This document shows positions 11,928 through 22,489 of a stretch of 60,000 nt of DNA, in pieces; within the stretch, counting starts at the first letter, position 1, and the number at the start of each line of letters is the position of its first letter. The DNA is from Owenia fusiformis (taxonomy: Eukaryota; Annelida; Polychaeta; Sabellida; Oweniidae). The stretch lies in the NCBI GenBank assembly GCA_903813345.2, contig CAIIXF020000003.1, positions 21,158,931 to 21,218,930 on the forward strand, read 5' to 3'. The notes beneath the pieces are model-generated. The model did no database searches, was not told the DNA's origin, and was given only the letters and a program-made list of their open reading frames with translations. The position numbers were made by a program, and so were the translations under genes.

Positions 11928-12038
11928 CAGGTTGGGAAAAAAACAATACCCAACTATAAGTCAATGTACAGTACCATATTGAACGTAACTATTTTTAGCC
12001 TGATTTAAAGTTGGGTATTGGTTTTTTGGCCCACCCTG
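11928..12038. mobile_element. 111-bp mariner-type MITE
   Basis: The ends CAGGTTGGGAAAAAAACAAT and CCAAAAAACCAATACCCAAC (inverse sense) form imperfect TIRs, flanked by TA at 11926-11927 and 12039-12040. The right end GGCCCACCCTG resembles the termini of the larger elements at 1295 and 34631. Confidence 0.65.
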
Positions 12039-12752
12039 TATATACAGATTGCTCGAAATAGGGCTGATTAAAAATGCGATGTCAGAGAGTTTAACTTGTA
12101 TATTGGCCCCGGGGTTCACTCTAAATAAATTGGGTAGGCACATGTAAGTGCAGCGCGACCAGACCTATCACGTTTTCTTAGTAAATGTAATATTCATTTC
12201 TTGTGTATGATAAAGATGAAATATTATTGAGCCCCGATATAATGCCTGTAATTGGTTTTCTAACATCTGGATACCAGGATTCTGATATTCATCACAGTAG
12301 ACTTTGGGAATTTGATATGAATCACATTTTACAAAGATACTTTATGTATACATCACCGTGTACATTGAAATATAAATACTAGTCATAATCGGACCGGGAA
12401 TCGAAGGTTAAAATGCATAAATTCCTCGTGACCGGGTTTTGCGCAATTACTTAATTGGTCAAATAATTTCCCTCAGCATATTCATGAACTATTTAAAATT
12501 GGATACATGCAAAGCCTTTAAACCGTACAGTGTCGGGTCGAATCTTAACTTTACAAGATTGCATACTGTTTCTTTAGCAAAAGTCAAAACGTCTCTGTAA
12601 AGTCCAAAATACAACTTCGAAGTGATCAGGTTTCAAATAAAGCCCATCGGAACTTTATTGAAAATGCTAACACATAGGCCTATATCTTTATTCAGAATTC
12701 AAGATTTAGACATTATTAAAACCATGGGCCATGTTAAAACTAACCTCCATGA
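12039..12752. other. Non-coding gap
   Basis: No exon, RNA gene or repeat recognised. Confidence 0.5.
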
Positions 12753-13230
12753 CACACCGGAATAGCCTGACTACGGTAAAGTCAGACACCGTTAATCACC
12801 TGGTCCTAATTTCATGGGATTTTATCGTCGCTAATTCTGTGCATGCATTAGCTCTTGTGATAATGTATCATATGAAATCCAATTTTCGATCAAATTGGGT
12901 CGTGAATCGCCACAATATAGCGTCTTCGATATCGTCAAAAACAACGGAATCTGAATTTGAATATAGAAAGTCAACGGCATATGGTAATTACAGTGTCCGT
13001 TGTCCCGTATCTCATTTTGATCGGTTAAATTAAAGACTTTATTTCGATGTTAAAACATTATTAATTGTACAATGAGTATTAAGACACTTTAATTGATTGT
13101 TGTTCAAAAGGAATTTAGTCTAGGTGCTCTATTAAACAGACAGTTCATGAAAATCTAATTGAAGCGACGGTTATGTCCGCTATTTGTGACAACGGTATCT
13201 GGCTTTACCGTTGCCAGGCTTTTGATGAGC
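12753..13230. mobile_element. 480-bp MITE family, copy 1
   Basis: Shares long direct similarity with 23007-23497, including ATCAAATTGGGTCGTGAATC and TTACAGTGTCCGTTGTCCCG. The left terminus is CACACCGGAATAGCCTGACT; the right terminus is a degraded inverse (CCGTTGCCAGGCTTTTGATG). There is no coding capacity. Confidence 0.7.
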
Positions 13231-14074
13231 AAACTGGATCGATTTTAAAGCGTTATGGAAAAGGGGATGTTTGGATTGTAAACAGAAAATAAATTTGAAT
13301 GATCAAATATCGATTGATTGTCTACAGGTCTAGCTCTTCCGATGATCAAGGGGCAGTTCATGTAAAATTTCAACGAGCCAAAAATATAGGTCAAATGTCA
13401 TTGGTTAATAAATTGCGTACGGATATACATTTTTATTTGAACGAATATTAGAATATACTGCATTTGGGTTAAAGACGTTTTATCAGTATAAACTGTACAA
13501 TATACAATCCTTTTCGTAGCTCTATCTTATGGGTAAATAAGTTACATTAAAATAACAATATTTGGGCATAGCCAATTCCTTTAATTTTGTGATTTGCACA
13601 ATGAACTTCAAACCTAATAAAATCAAAATGAGAAATTGTCCTTCAATAAAAGTAATGTATTTCCACTTTCCAGTGAATAATCCATATCCAGACAGTTTTA
13701 AATGTATGCATATGAGCTGTGGTGATCACATCCTTACATTTCGCTAAACATCAATTACAACATTAACGTGAAAAATGTAATTACCTGCCATTTGTTACAG
13801 ACACCGACCGCTGAACACCAACCGAGGAACACCACCAACAAAAAAACTGGAGACTACAAGAATATGTCACTACTTCTGGTGCTGACATAAAAATGACACA
13901 ATTTTGTGGAGAATTGTATGAAACATGCATCCACCTCTGGACCATTTTTAGGGAGAAAGCGGAAAGCTTTGTATTGTGACCTACTTTTAGTGTGTCTCGT
14001 TTGATACAAATTGAGTCAGTTTACTAATTTTGCATCCAGTTGGTTTTGCCTACTACATCTTTAAGTCTTTAAAT
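13231..14074. other. Non-coding gap
   Basis: AT-rich DNA between the MITE and the putative transposon end. Nothing recognisable. Confidence 0.45.
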
Positions 14075-14099
14075 AGTCTAGATGAAAGCTGAGAGGGGG

Positions 14100-14131
14100 T
14101 TGTTTTGGAGTATATACAATGTTTTATTGCA
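14100..14131 (+). repeat. 32-bp inverted repeat, left copy
   Basis: Starts TTGTTTTGGAGTATATACAA and is an exact inverse of 20617-20648. It lies about 580 bp beyond the stop codon of the large gene at 14711. Confidence 0.85.
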
Positions 14132-14710
14132 TAATATGTTTGTCTGGTGTGTTTTAATGAAGAATTGACAAATATGCAGTTATGTGACCTTGAGCAATTT
14201 TTTTTAGCAAAGTCAGCAAAATTTACAATATTCCATAATTCGAGATTCTAAGAATCTTGTTTTAACAACTTGTACATTTATTTTTACATACCTTTGGTGG
14301 TTTCATGTCACATTAACATGATTAATTTTGAAATTAACCTTGAAGTGATAAAATATAATGTCTTAATTAAATGCTGAGTCAGCATTAATTCTTATTATTT
14401 TCATTTCAATTGGTTTTACATGTTTGATCAACTAACAATCATATATTTAGACTTAAATGGTCAAAACTTAGTGTTTTAAAGAACAAGGTCACTCTTATAG
14501 ATAAAATGTCAAATTTAATCAAAATATAATATGCTGATGTCAGCAAAATTCTTCCTTTTTAAATAGCAGAGCCATCATAAGCTATGAGGATTGTCAATAA
14601 TTGTCATATTCAGGTAGCAGGAATATATTCAATGGACACCTTATATATGTAATATGGATCTGTTACCTTATTAACCAATTTGTACTTAATGAATTAATTA
14701 ATTCACTTAA
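14132..14710. other. 3' flank of the large minus-strand gene
   Basis: AT-rich, with partial inverse similarity to 20520-20616 at its outer edge. No exon is seen. Confidence 0.45.
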
Positions 14711-17700
14711 TTAACATAAATGTACTTTTTCGTCATTGTCATGCAACTCATCCTCGGTATCACTGTCATCATTTATATTGTTCTGTTGCATTGCCTTCTT
14801 AGTTTGTTCATTGTTGCACTCATTGCTTCCCTTGCAATGACAGAATATTGTGCATGGCAGATTGGCACTGTGACATGTACATTTTCCAGATGCACATGCA
14901 TTAACTGTAGCACAATTACACTTGATGAGTTTTAAAACTTCTTGAGGGGCACATGGTGTATTTGGTGGTAGTGTATTTGGGCGAAGCATTTTTGAAGATT
15001 CATCTTTGCTCCATCCATATTCAGTTGGATCAAGTTGTGGTGGATTGGGATGATTGGCATTTTTCCAGAGACATGTCTGAAAATGTGCCCTTTTTACATT
15101 TTCAATGAAGGCCTCTGTGGTTGGGGGTAGGGTCTTCAACTTAGGAGCGACTGTAATCCGGTTTTTTGCATTTTTCTTCGTCCACACTTCGAATCGTACA
15201 TCAGACATACCTGACTCATCTTTTGCTTGAACACCATAACAGTGTGCAACAAAGGATGTAGCTTCCTTGATGACAATTTCAATATCTGCTTTGATATCGC
15301 CAATGTGTTGCAGAGTGTGATTTGACTGAAGTGCCTTGATCACTGTTGCCTTTCCAATGCCAAACAGATATCCAGTAGTATCACATCCAGACAGAGCATG
15401 TGCACCAAGGATCTGCTCAGCCAAGAACTCATGCTTTTGAACTGTACCTTTTATTTCAGTGACTGCACGCCCAGATGAGGTTGGTTCCATAGTTACCTGG
15501 CAGGAAAGGTTTTGTTTGTGGTAATGATACAGGAGCAACAAGAACACATCGGTGTCATCACATATTATGTTGATTTTTTCTGCACCCTCTGATGAAATCT
15601 TTAACACCTGGTGAATTATTATTAGATCTGCTTCTTCCTGGGTATTTGTAAGATCAATCCGCTGGGATCGTTTTCCTTGACAGACCTGAATGGGTACTGC
15701 GTCTTGTCCCGTGACAATAATCTCATTAGAGTATGCTCCTTCTACAGCGACTTTCACAAGGTGATCACAGATGTATTTGATCAATTGCTCTTTGTTTGAT
15801 GAGACAGACAGAGTAACATTTTGCGGAGGGAGAGGTGTCGTAGGTAGCAGCTGATGGGCTCTGCTAGCTGCTTTACGTCTTGTAGAACGGGTTCCACTCT
15901 TGATGCTATAGTCATAATATCTGTCAAATATAAGGTACACATGACTCTGTTCTAGTTTCCTCAAGATATACGATGAAAATGAATTCACATAATCCTGTAC
16001 AGTTCCTGCCAATGGCCAGTTGATTATCCACATTATAGCACTACCATCAAGCACTTGGACATCAGGCTTGTAGTGCCTGATCGCTGATTCAACCTGCAAC
16101 CTGTTTTTGAGAGTTGATTTTGATTTGGTTATCCTCATTTCTCCATCGTCAGAGAATAATGAAGTTGGTATTGGAGAGAGTTCATGGGATATGACATCTG
16201 CTAGGTTCATTGCTCTACTTGCTAGAAGACCCATAACTCGGGAATAGATAAGTTCGGTGTCGTAAACTGGTGTGTCTCCAATTGTTATGTTCTTTTTCGT
16301 CAGAGCCATAGTGACAACCTGAAAGAATAATGTATTACATGAGGGAATTTTTTACATCAATATATATAGGTTATTTACTAGGAGGGATTGAATATGGGTT
16401 TTATTCCGAGGGACAATATGATATTGACCGAAGAGTAATATGATATTGACCGAGGGAGCGCAGCGACCGAGTGTCAATATCATATAGCCCAAGGTCAATA
16501 TCATATTTTCCGAGGTATAAAACCCATATTCAATCCCGACCAGAAATAACCTATTTATTCCATAATACACCCCTCTAAAATGCTACATTTGGATAATGCA
16601 GATAACTGGAAAAAAATAACCGGGAAACCGAAAATAGGTTAATATGCTCCAATACGATTTTTTCCCGGGGACAATACGATTTTTTCATGTAATACGCTCC
16701 AATACGATTTTTTTCCCGGGGACAATACGATTTTTTCATGTAATACGATTCAATACAATTTTTATTCCTTCATATTTCCCTGGGAAAACAGTAGTATTAT
16801 GGAATAATTTGTTATATCCATGAGGATAAATAATGTGTTAATGGGCTAATTACAAAAGATTACCTTTGAGGACAATGTAGAGTGGAACCCCTCTGGCCAT
16901 TTGGATTCGTATTCACACCACATCTCAGTCCCAAGCTTCACAGCATCATGCACATTGACAGATGAAGGACACACACGACCAGAAAAAATATTCACCAGAC
17001 CACCTGTTGGATGAGTAGCAGGATCCATGGGATCAATGCAGTTTGTAAGACATTTCCTTAGCTTTTCTCTGTCTTCCTTGTCAGAGCGAATCCTCGCTGG
17101 TCCTTCTTCTTTGTGTGTTGAGACGATTAGATTAGGCTTTGATTCTTTCAAGTTTGCGAGGTCTTTGTTTAACTGACTACAAATATGGAGGCTCTGTGCC
17201 CACCTCTTCAAGGTAGATGGCTTCAGTGTTATTCCGACAATTCCCCCAGGTCCATGGCCATACCTCATGAATGTGGTCTCTATGAACATATCGGACCACA
17301 TTCCATTCCACAACCCTGGATTGTGCCTGGTGACATGTTCCCCCTTCAGGAAGTGCTGGAGAACAGGATCTGGAAGCTGCTCCATGTCCCGGAGATAATA
17401 AAGTCCATACCTAGCATAATTAAAATGCTTTGCAGCAAAGAAGTATGGCATCATTGCTTTCACAGCCCAAACATGGAGCAACCAGTCTGCTTCTCTTTCT
17501 GCTCTAGAGAACAGCATCATGATCAACACCGGTTTGATCAAATTGTCAATCCAGTGTTGACATGTGGAACTTGCAGATGACAAATCAGAAAGCTCCTTCA
17601 TCATTTCATCATAGCTATTGGTACTCTGAACAATAGATTTAAGTAATTCCTCAACTATCATCCTTAGAGCACGGAAATTCTGTGGGTAGTTTTTACCTGA

Positions 17701-19719
17701 GAGCATTTTTGATACTCCTGCAAATGTAGATGCTAGCACATCCTCAAGTCCACTTTCATCCATGAGGTGACCAACACAGCCTATAAAACTCATCAACATG
17801 TGCATCCCACCCAGTCTGTTTATGAATTTAGGAAACAAATCTGGATAGTACCATTGTACATGTACTGCCACTCTATACAGCTGCTGGTCATTTGTAGATA
17901 TAGTGTAGATTTGCCCACACGCATTTGTTAATCGCTGAGCTTCAACCATTGTTGTCATCATGGTGTTTGGGTCTGAAGGTTTCATGTCGATTAGAGGTCT
18001 ATAGTTAGTCTCAGTTGCAGGTTTGATTGATTGACCTTGCTCTCTGGTAATCTTAGTGTTGTAACCACCATATTCTGGAACTAAAGGGTTTGTTGCGACA
18101 TCCTTAAGGAAGTCAAAATCAATTGCCTCTGCACGATTTACTACAACTTTCTGTTCCATCAACAACTCAGCTGACAACGTACCTTTCTCAGCTGCAGCTG
18201 CTGGCATTGGAGGTTTCTTTGGACCGTTGTATATCTGTTCTTTGATGTCATCGCCAACTGGTTGGTACATGTCCTGCTTAGAGATGCGGGGTATAATACA
18301 GGTCTCATCTTTTGTTTCACTTGGGTCCTTCATTTTGGTCAAGAGAAGAGCCATGGCGTGCGTTGATTTCTGACCATTTTGAGAAGAAATATTGGCATCA
18401 AAATTATCTGATATTGCTTGGATCAGTCCTTTACCTGAGAATATGCCTTCCATTTGAGCACGATGTGATGTTGATGCTGCTGCGGATGATTTGAATCTCA
18501 AAACCTCATCATAAGAACAACATATATTGAAAGTATGCAAGGTTTCAATCAGATATTTCTCCCTCAGGAATACACCTATGCTGACTTGTAGTGGAGTATA
18601 CCCCTTTGCTACAGAAGATGTTATCATATTCCCCATCAAAATAGATTGTAGGGATGATTCAGCTAGTTTTGGTGATATAGCACTAAGCAGTGCTTGTAGG
18701 GTTGGGCTGATCGGCTCAGTAGCTATATCCATGTTCATTCGGATCTCATAAGAAGCTTTGTTTGGTGCATTTTCTTTGCATTCAGATATTATTTGTGAGG
18801 AAATCTTTTTAATTTGACAATTGGTATCATCTTTGTTATCACTCTGAAGATTAAGTAAACTGAATGCTTGGGTATTATGGATAAATAAACTAGCATACCC
18901 AATGGTTGATAGGAGTATAAACTCATCCTTAGTGTCATCAGATAATTTATCCATAAGACTTCTGCGTGATAGGTTGCTCCCTCCAAATGTCCTATATGTG
19001 TCATACAGTTCCACTGAATTCCACATTTTAGATTTATCTTGGCTCATTAGGGATATAAGAGATGAAAATGCAGTATCTTCAGAAGGGGATTTTGTGTTTG
19101 CTGCAATGGCATACTTGATATTTCTATCGCTCATGAAGGAAGAATGGCATGTCGCATGGTAACGGGCATCTGTCGCATGGAGGTCACTTAAAGCCCCTTG
19201 GACACGAATTTCCACTTGCCTTGATTGCTCATCTGTACGTGTTGCACATACCTCAAGGATTCTCTGTTTGAATGACTTCAGGAATGGTCCTCGTTCAACT
19301 GTTCTGCAGAGTACAACCCTTTTCCATCTCTTGGGATTCTTGGGATCCCGTTCCATTTTGCAAATTTCCCCACAAAATATGCAGTCTGAATCAAATTTAA
19401 AATCTCCGCCATTTTGTGTTTGTAGTCTCGTTCTCTTTTTAGGATGAGAGGTTTCTGCAGATATACTCAATCTTTTCCTGGCTGCGAACTTTATATGGAA
19501 TGAGGATGTATAATTATCCACACATGTTGTATGACAGTTTAATGTTAAGTCCTTGTTCTCTTTTAGCCTAGGTTCTAACTCAATATGTATTACGTCATTC
19601 CGCTGTTTACTTGCATTTATTATAGATTGTATTCTTTTGGCGTGCACTGTCCTGTATTTGTTTCCTTTAATATTGCAATTAAAGAAACAATCTGCCATCT
19701 GTAATAAGAAAAGTGTCAT
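14711..19719 (-). CDS. Transposon-like gene: zinc-finger-like, FEN/XPG-like nuclease and CXC regions
   Basis: Two open frames join in frame: exon 1 19719-16864 ends AAG before GTAATC, and exon 2 16318-14711 follows CTTTCAG (intron 454 bp, phase 0), giving about 1,487 aa. An alternative start is MADCFF at 19698, preceded by a good acceptor (TTCTTATTACAG), so a further 5' exon is possible. Residues 113-191 hold CIFCGEIC ... ARYHATC, a zinc-finger-like C2/HC pattern. A large middle region has LGGMHMLMSF and NYARYGLYYLRDM blocks. In exon 2 (own numbering), LDGSA (87-91), EEADLIII (225-232), CDDTDVF (250-256) and SGCDTTGYLFGIGK (307-320) match the acidic motifs and helical turn of FEN/XPG-type nucleases. 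The C-terminus is cysteine-rich (CNCATVNACASGKCTCHS), like tesmin/TSO1 CXC. Such proteins are multicopy and unnamed in many invertebrates as I recall; role inferred as element-borne. Confidence 0.8.
16358..16570. mobile_element. Palindromic MITE inside the large gene's intron
   Basis: The sequence around GGGATTGAATATGGGTTTTA (16384-16403) returns in inverse form as TAAAACCCATATTCAATCCC near 16517-16536, with a GGGAGCGCAGCGACCGAG centre and repeated CAATATGATATTGACC motifs. It makes up much of the 454-bp intron. Confidence 0.65.
16607..16756. repeat. Short tandem repeat in the intron
   Basis: About three units of TCCAATACGATTTTTTCCCG ... GACAATACGATTTTTTCATG lie next to the palindromic MITE. 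The second and third units are nearly identical. Confidence 0.7.
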
Positions 19720-20616
19720 GTTTGAAAATGATATGAAAAAAATATGTAATATGCTGTTGGTGGGGTGTGTGGGGGGGGTGATTATCTAATTTATCATTAA
19801 TTACTCACTCATAATATTTTCTAGACAAGATTAAACATTAATAAACTGTCAAATAGTACATATAAAAAACATATTTGTCAAAATTACATACCGTTTCTCC
19901 ATTTGAAACAATCAGTAATCTGTATTAGAGATATCAGCATCTATAAGTTTTAACAGCTCATCTCATCTCTACCTATCTCTGTTTGTAATGCAGCTGATAC
20001 AATGGTATAAACACAGGGCATAGCAAAGGAATTTGAATAGAAATGATAACAATAGGGATTAAGAACTTTATAATTGCCATTGCATTCCTTTTCTTTGAAA
20101 GGACAACCAGTGAAGCCCCTTCAGCTGGAATGTGTCATCAATCTGTAACATTACTCTTATATAACATTATTACATGCATCATAACAATTAATACATGTAA
20201 TCATCATACCTAAACATATGTTTAATGTTTTTTATGTATTTACAGTATATGTATGAGTGTCAGGTAGCATTTATTGGGATGTTACTTTGTGAATATTCTT
20301 AATTCTGTCTACCAAGTTTATCTTGTTCTGACTGTTGATTTAATGGCCTCATTAGCATAATTAACATAATTAGCATATTTTTAAGAGATAGAAACAATTC
20401 ATAAACACATACATATACTATCTATGTCATTTATTAATCAAGAATCACTGATAGGGGACATTTAAATCCATTTAATAACATGAATTCAACCAAATGTGCC
20501 ACGCCCCCTTTCAGAAATATTACATAATTTTAAAAAGACAATAGAAAAAAATGCTCAACCTCCCACAACTGCATATTTGTGGTTTTGTGACCAGGACATG
20601 TCTAACTATCAGAAAA
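19720..20616. other. 5' flank of the large minus-strand gene
   Basis: Presumed promoter side of the large gene. It includes a G-run near 19770 and AT-rich DNA. No confident TATA box, upstream exon or other feature is visible. Confidence 0.4.
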
Positions 20617-20648
20617 TGCAATAAAACATTGTATATACTCCAAAACAA
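20617..20648 (-). repeat. 32-bp inverted repeat, right copy
   Basis: Ends GTATATACTCCAAAACAA; exact inverse of 14100-14131. It lies about 900 bp upstream of the large gene's first ATG. Confidence 0.85.
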
Positions 20649-20690
20649 GGTTCAGTGATAAATCCTTAGTTTTCTTCTAGACTATAAAAC

Positions 20691-21137
20691 AGTATTATAT
20701 AAATAGATTTTATTTTATATATTTATAAACATTTGAACATCAAATGTAAATACATGTAATGTGTCATACATTTATATACTCACCTAATGAAAATGTTTTA
20801 TTTTTAAATCAATTTCTAGTTTTGATAGTTTAGTTTATATGGAGATTTCTAGCTCTACTGTATCTACCAGTTAACATGTACATTCATAATATCAAAGTAC
20901 AGCTGTATACATCTACAGTATATTATTCCTCACCTCAACTAAACTCTGCTGGATCTATGCCAGTCAACAACTTCTTTGAAATATTATTTTTACAATATTT
21001 TTCATAAATGACATTCCTCGCCATACATCTGAGTTCTACTTCATTTTAATTATGAATAATTAATTTCACTTTTCAGGTTATTTGAGAGAAATTCTAAAAA
21101 GTGGACGTTTCTGTATCTAATTTATCAATTATATTAC
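20691..21137. other. Non-coding gap
   Basis: AT-rich DNA between the candidate transposon and the second foldback element. Nothing recognised. Confidence 0.5.
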
Positions 21138-21684
21138 TTTATCCCGTTCCCGGACTATAGTCCTGCACTGATCGCATTCATTTGCCTGTACGATTACAAC
21201 TTGGGAGAATTATCTACGCCCCTTACACTTAAGATACCTACCTCAATGCATTATAGAACTCAAGATGTAACTTCTAATATATTGGAACCGCCGATTGTCT
21301 GGGTATATCGGCAGAACGGGAACATTTTCTCTTTTTCATCGAGAGAGATTCCATCACTTTTCAAAATGGCGGTTGGATTTAAAAGGGGAAACCCCCGTTT
21401 GGCTGTCCCGGATGTAGCACGGAAGTACCAATATGGAGGAATTTGACGGTTGAAATAAGTTAAATGTTACACGCAAATATTGCGATAAAAAACGAAAATG
21501 TCTTCGTTCTGCCGATAAACCCAGACAATTGTGGATTCAACTACACGAAAAGAATGCTAAATTACCAAGGAATCTATTGAAGTAGGTATCTGAAGTGTAA
21601 GATCAGTAAAAAATTCTCCCATGTTGTAATCGCACAGGCAAAAGATTGAGATGTTCACAGGACCATAGTCCGGGAACGGGATAA
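21138..21684. mobile_element. Foldback element, copy 2 (547 bp)
   Basis: The left end TTTATCCCGTTCCCGGACTA is mirrored by the right end CATAGTCCGGGAACGGGATA. The inner arms share GATTACAACTTGGGAGAATT (left) against AATTCTCCCATGTTGTAATC (right), and TGTCTGGGT/ACCCAGACA. Its outer left part is the inverse of 6266-6345 at the oxidase gene, so both belong to one family. Confidence 0.8.
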
Positions 21685-22489
21685 ATATTACTTGTTCATA
21701 TTTCAATATATCTCAACTCAATCTAGGGTCACATTGGTTTGCTATTGAAAAGATTGCTCTCAAAATTTTACACTCTGCATGCTTTCCTGCCACTTTAAAT
21801 ATTTGTAATTCATTCACAAAATGTCTATGAATAAAATCAGAAGGAATGGAAATGATCTACATTCTCTCTGTTATAAGCATGATTGAACTCATTGATCCAA
21901 GTTATAAAATATTGAACACCATTTAGCATTTAATACCAAGTGTTTCAGGCTTCTCTTTAAATTTATACACTGTATTTCTGTATTTGTAGCTTTGTGTTCA
22001 CATGGCTGCACATATTCAACTTTTGTTGTTTCCTAGTTGAACTACAGTATTTGTTTTTTTATAGAGTGTCATTTTTATACATACAAAAATGGCCATAAAA
22101 TGTTTATGGCCATGTTAATGTTTATAAATTCTGTATATCTAGTATATCTGTTGCCTGTGCCATGATTGATGATTGATTGATGGTTGAACAAAAAGGATCA
22201 TGATTTCTAGCTGTATGATACGCTTGAGATTCCTGCTTATAATCTGGGTCAAAAATCCCAGGATATGAAGATCAAACATAATATAATTTCTGCAAATTGC
22301 TTTAATTTGGCGAATATTCCTAATTGGCAATTCTGCATAACAATTTAAGTATTTTTCACAAAACTGTCACTAATATCTCCAAGGTGGTTAAAACGGCAAA
22401 TTAAAAGGCGATAAATCTTATTTACAACACATGCACATGTACAGGTTTCTATCATATGATATTCTGATATGAATATGATGACCCAATCG
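21685..22489. other. Downstream flank of MOSMO, possible 3' UTR
   Basis: AT-rich DNA after the MOSMO stop. Part may be its 3' UTR, but no polyadenylation site could be assigned with confidence. Confidence 0.4.

Larger units (their letters stand above)
14075..20690 (-). mobile_element. Candidate 6.6-kb DNA transposon carrying a two-exon gene
   Basis: A perfect 32-bp inverted repeat occurs at 14100-14131 and 20617-20648, beginning TTGTTTTGGAGTATATACAA. Weaker inverse similarity extends outward (GTCTAGATGAAAGCTGAG near 14077 against an inverse GTCTAGAAGAAAACTAAG at 20664-20682) and inward for about 100 bp (CAAATATGCAGTT in both). The only gene inside is the large minus-strand two-exon gene. Exact outer ends and a target-site duplication were not resolved, so the boundaries are estimates. 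The alternative is a host gene flanked by two copies of an unrelated repeat. Confidence 0.6.

Noticed and set aside
17185-19162. Plus-strand frames of 60-131 aa across the large gene
   Set aside because: They are shadows of the 957-aa minus-strand frame.
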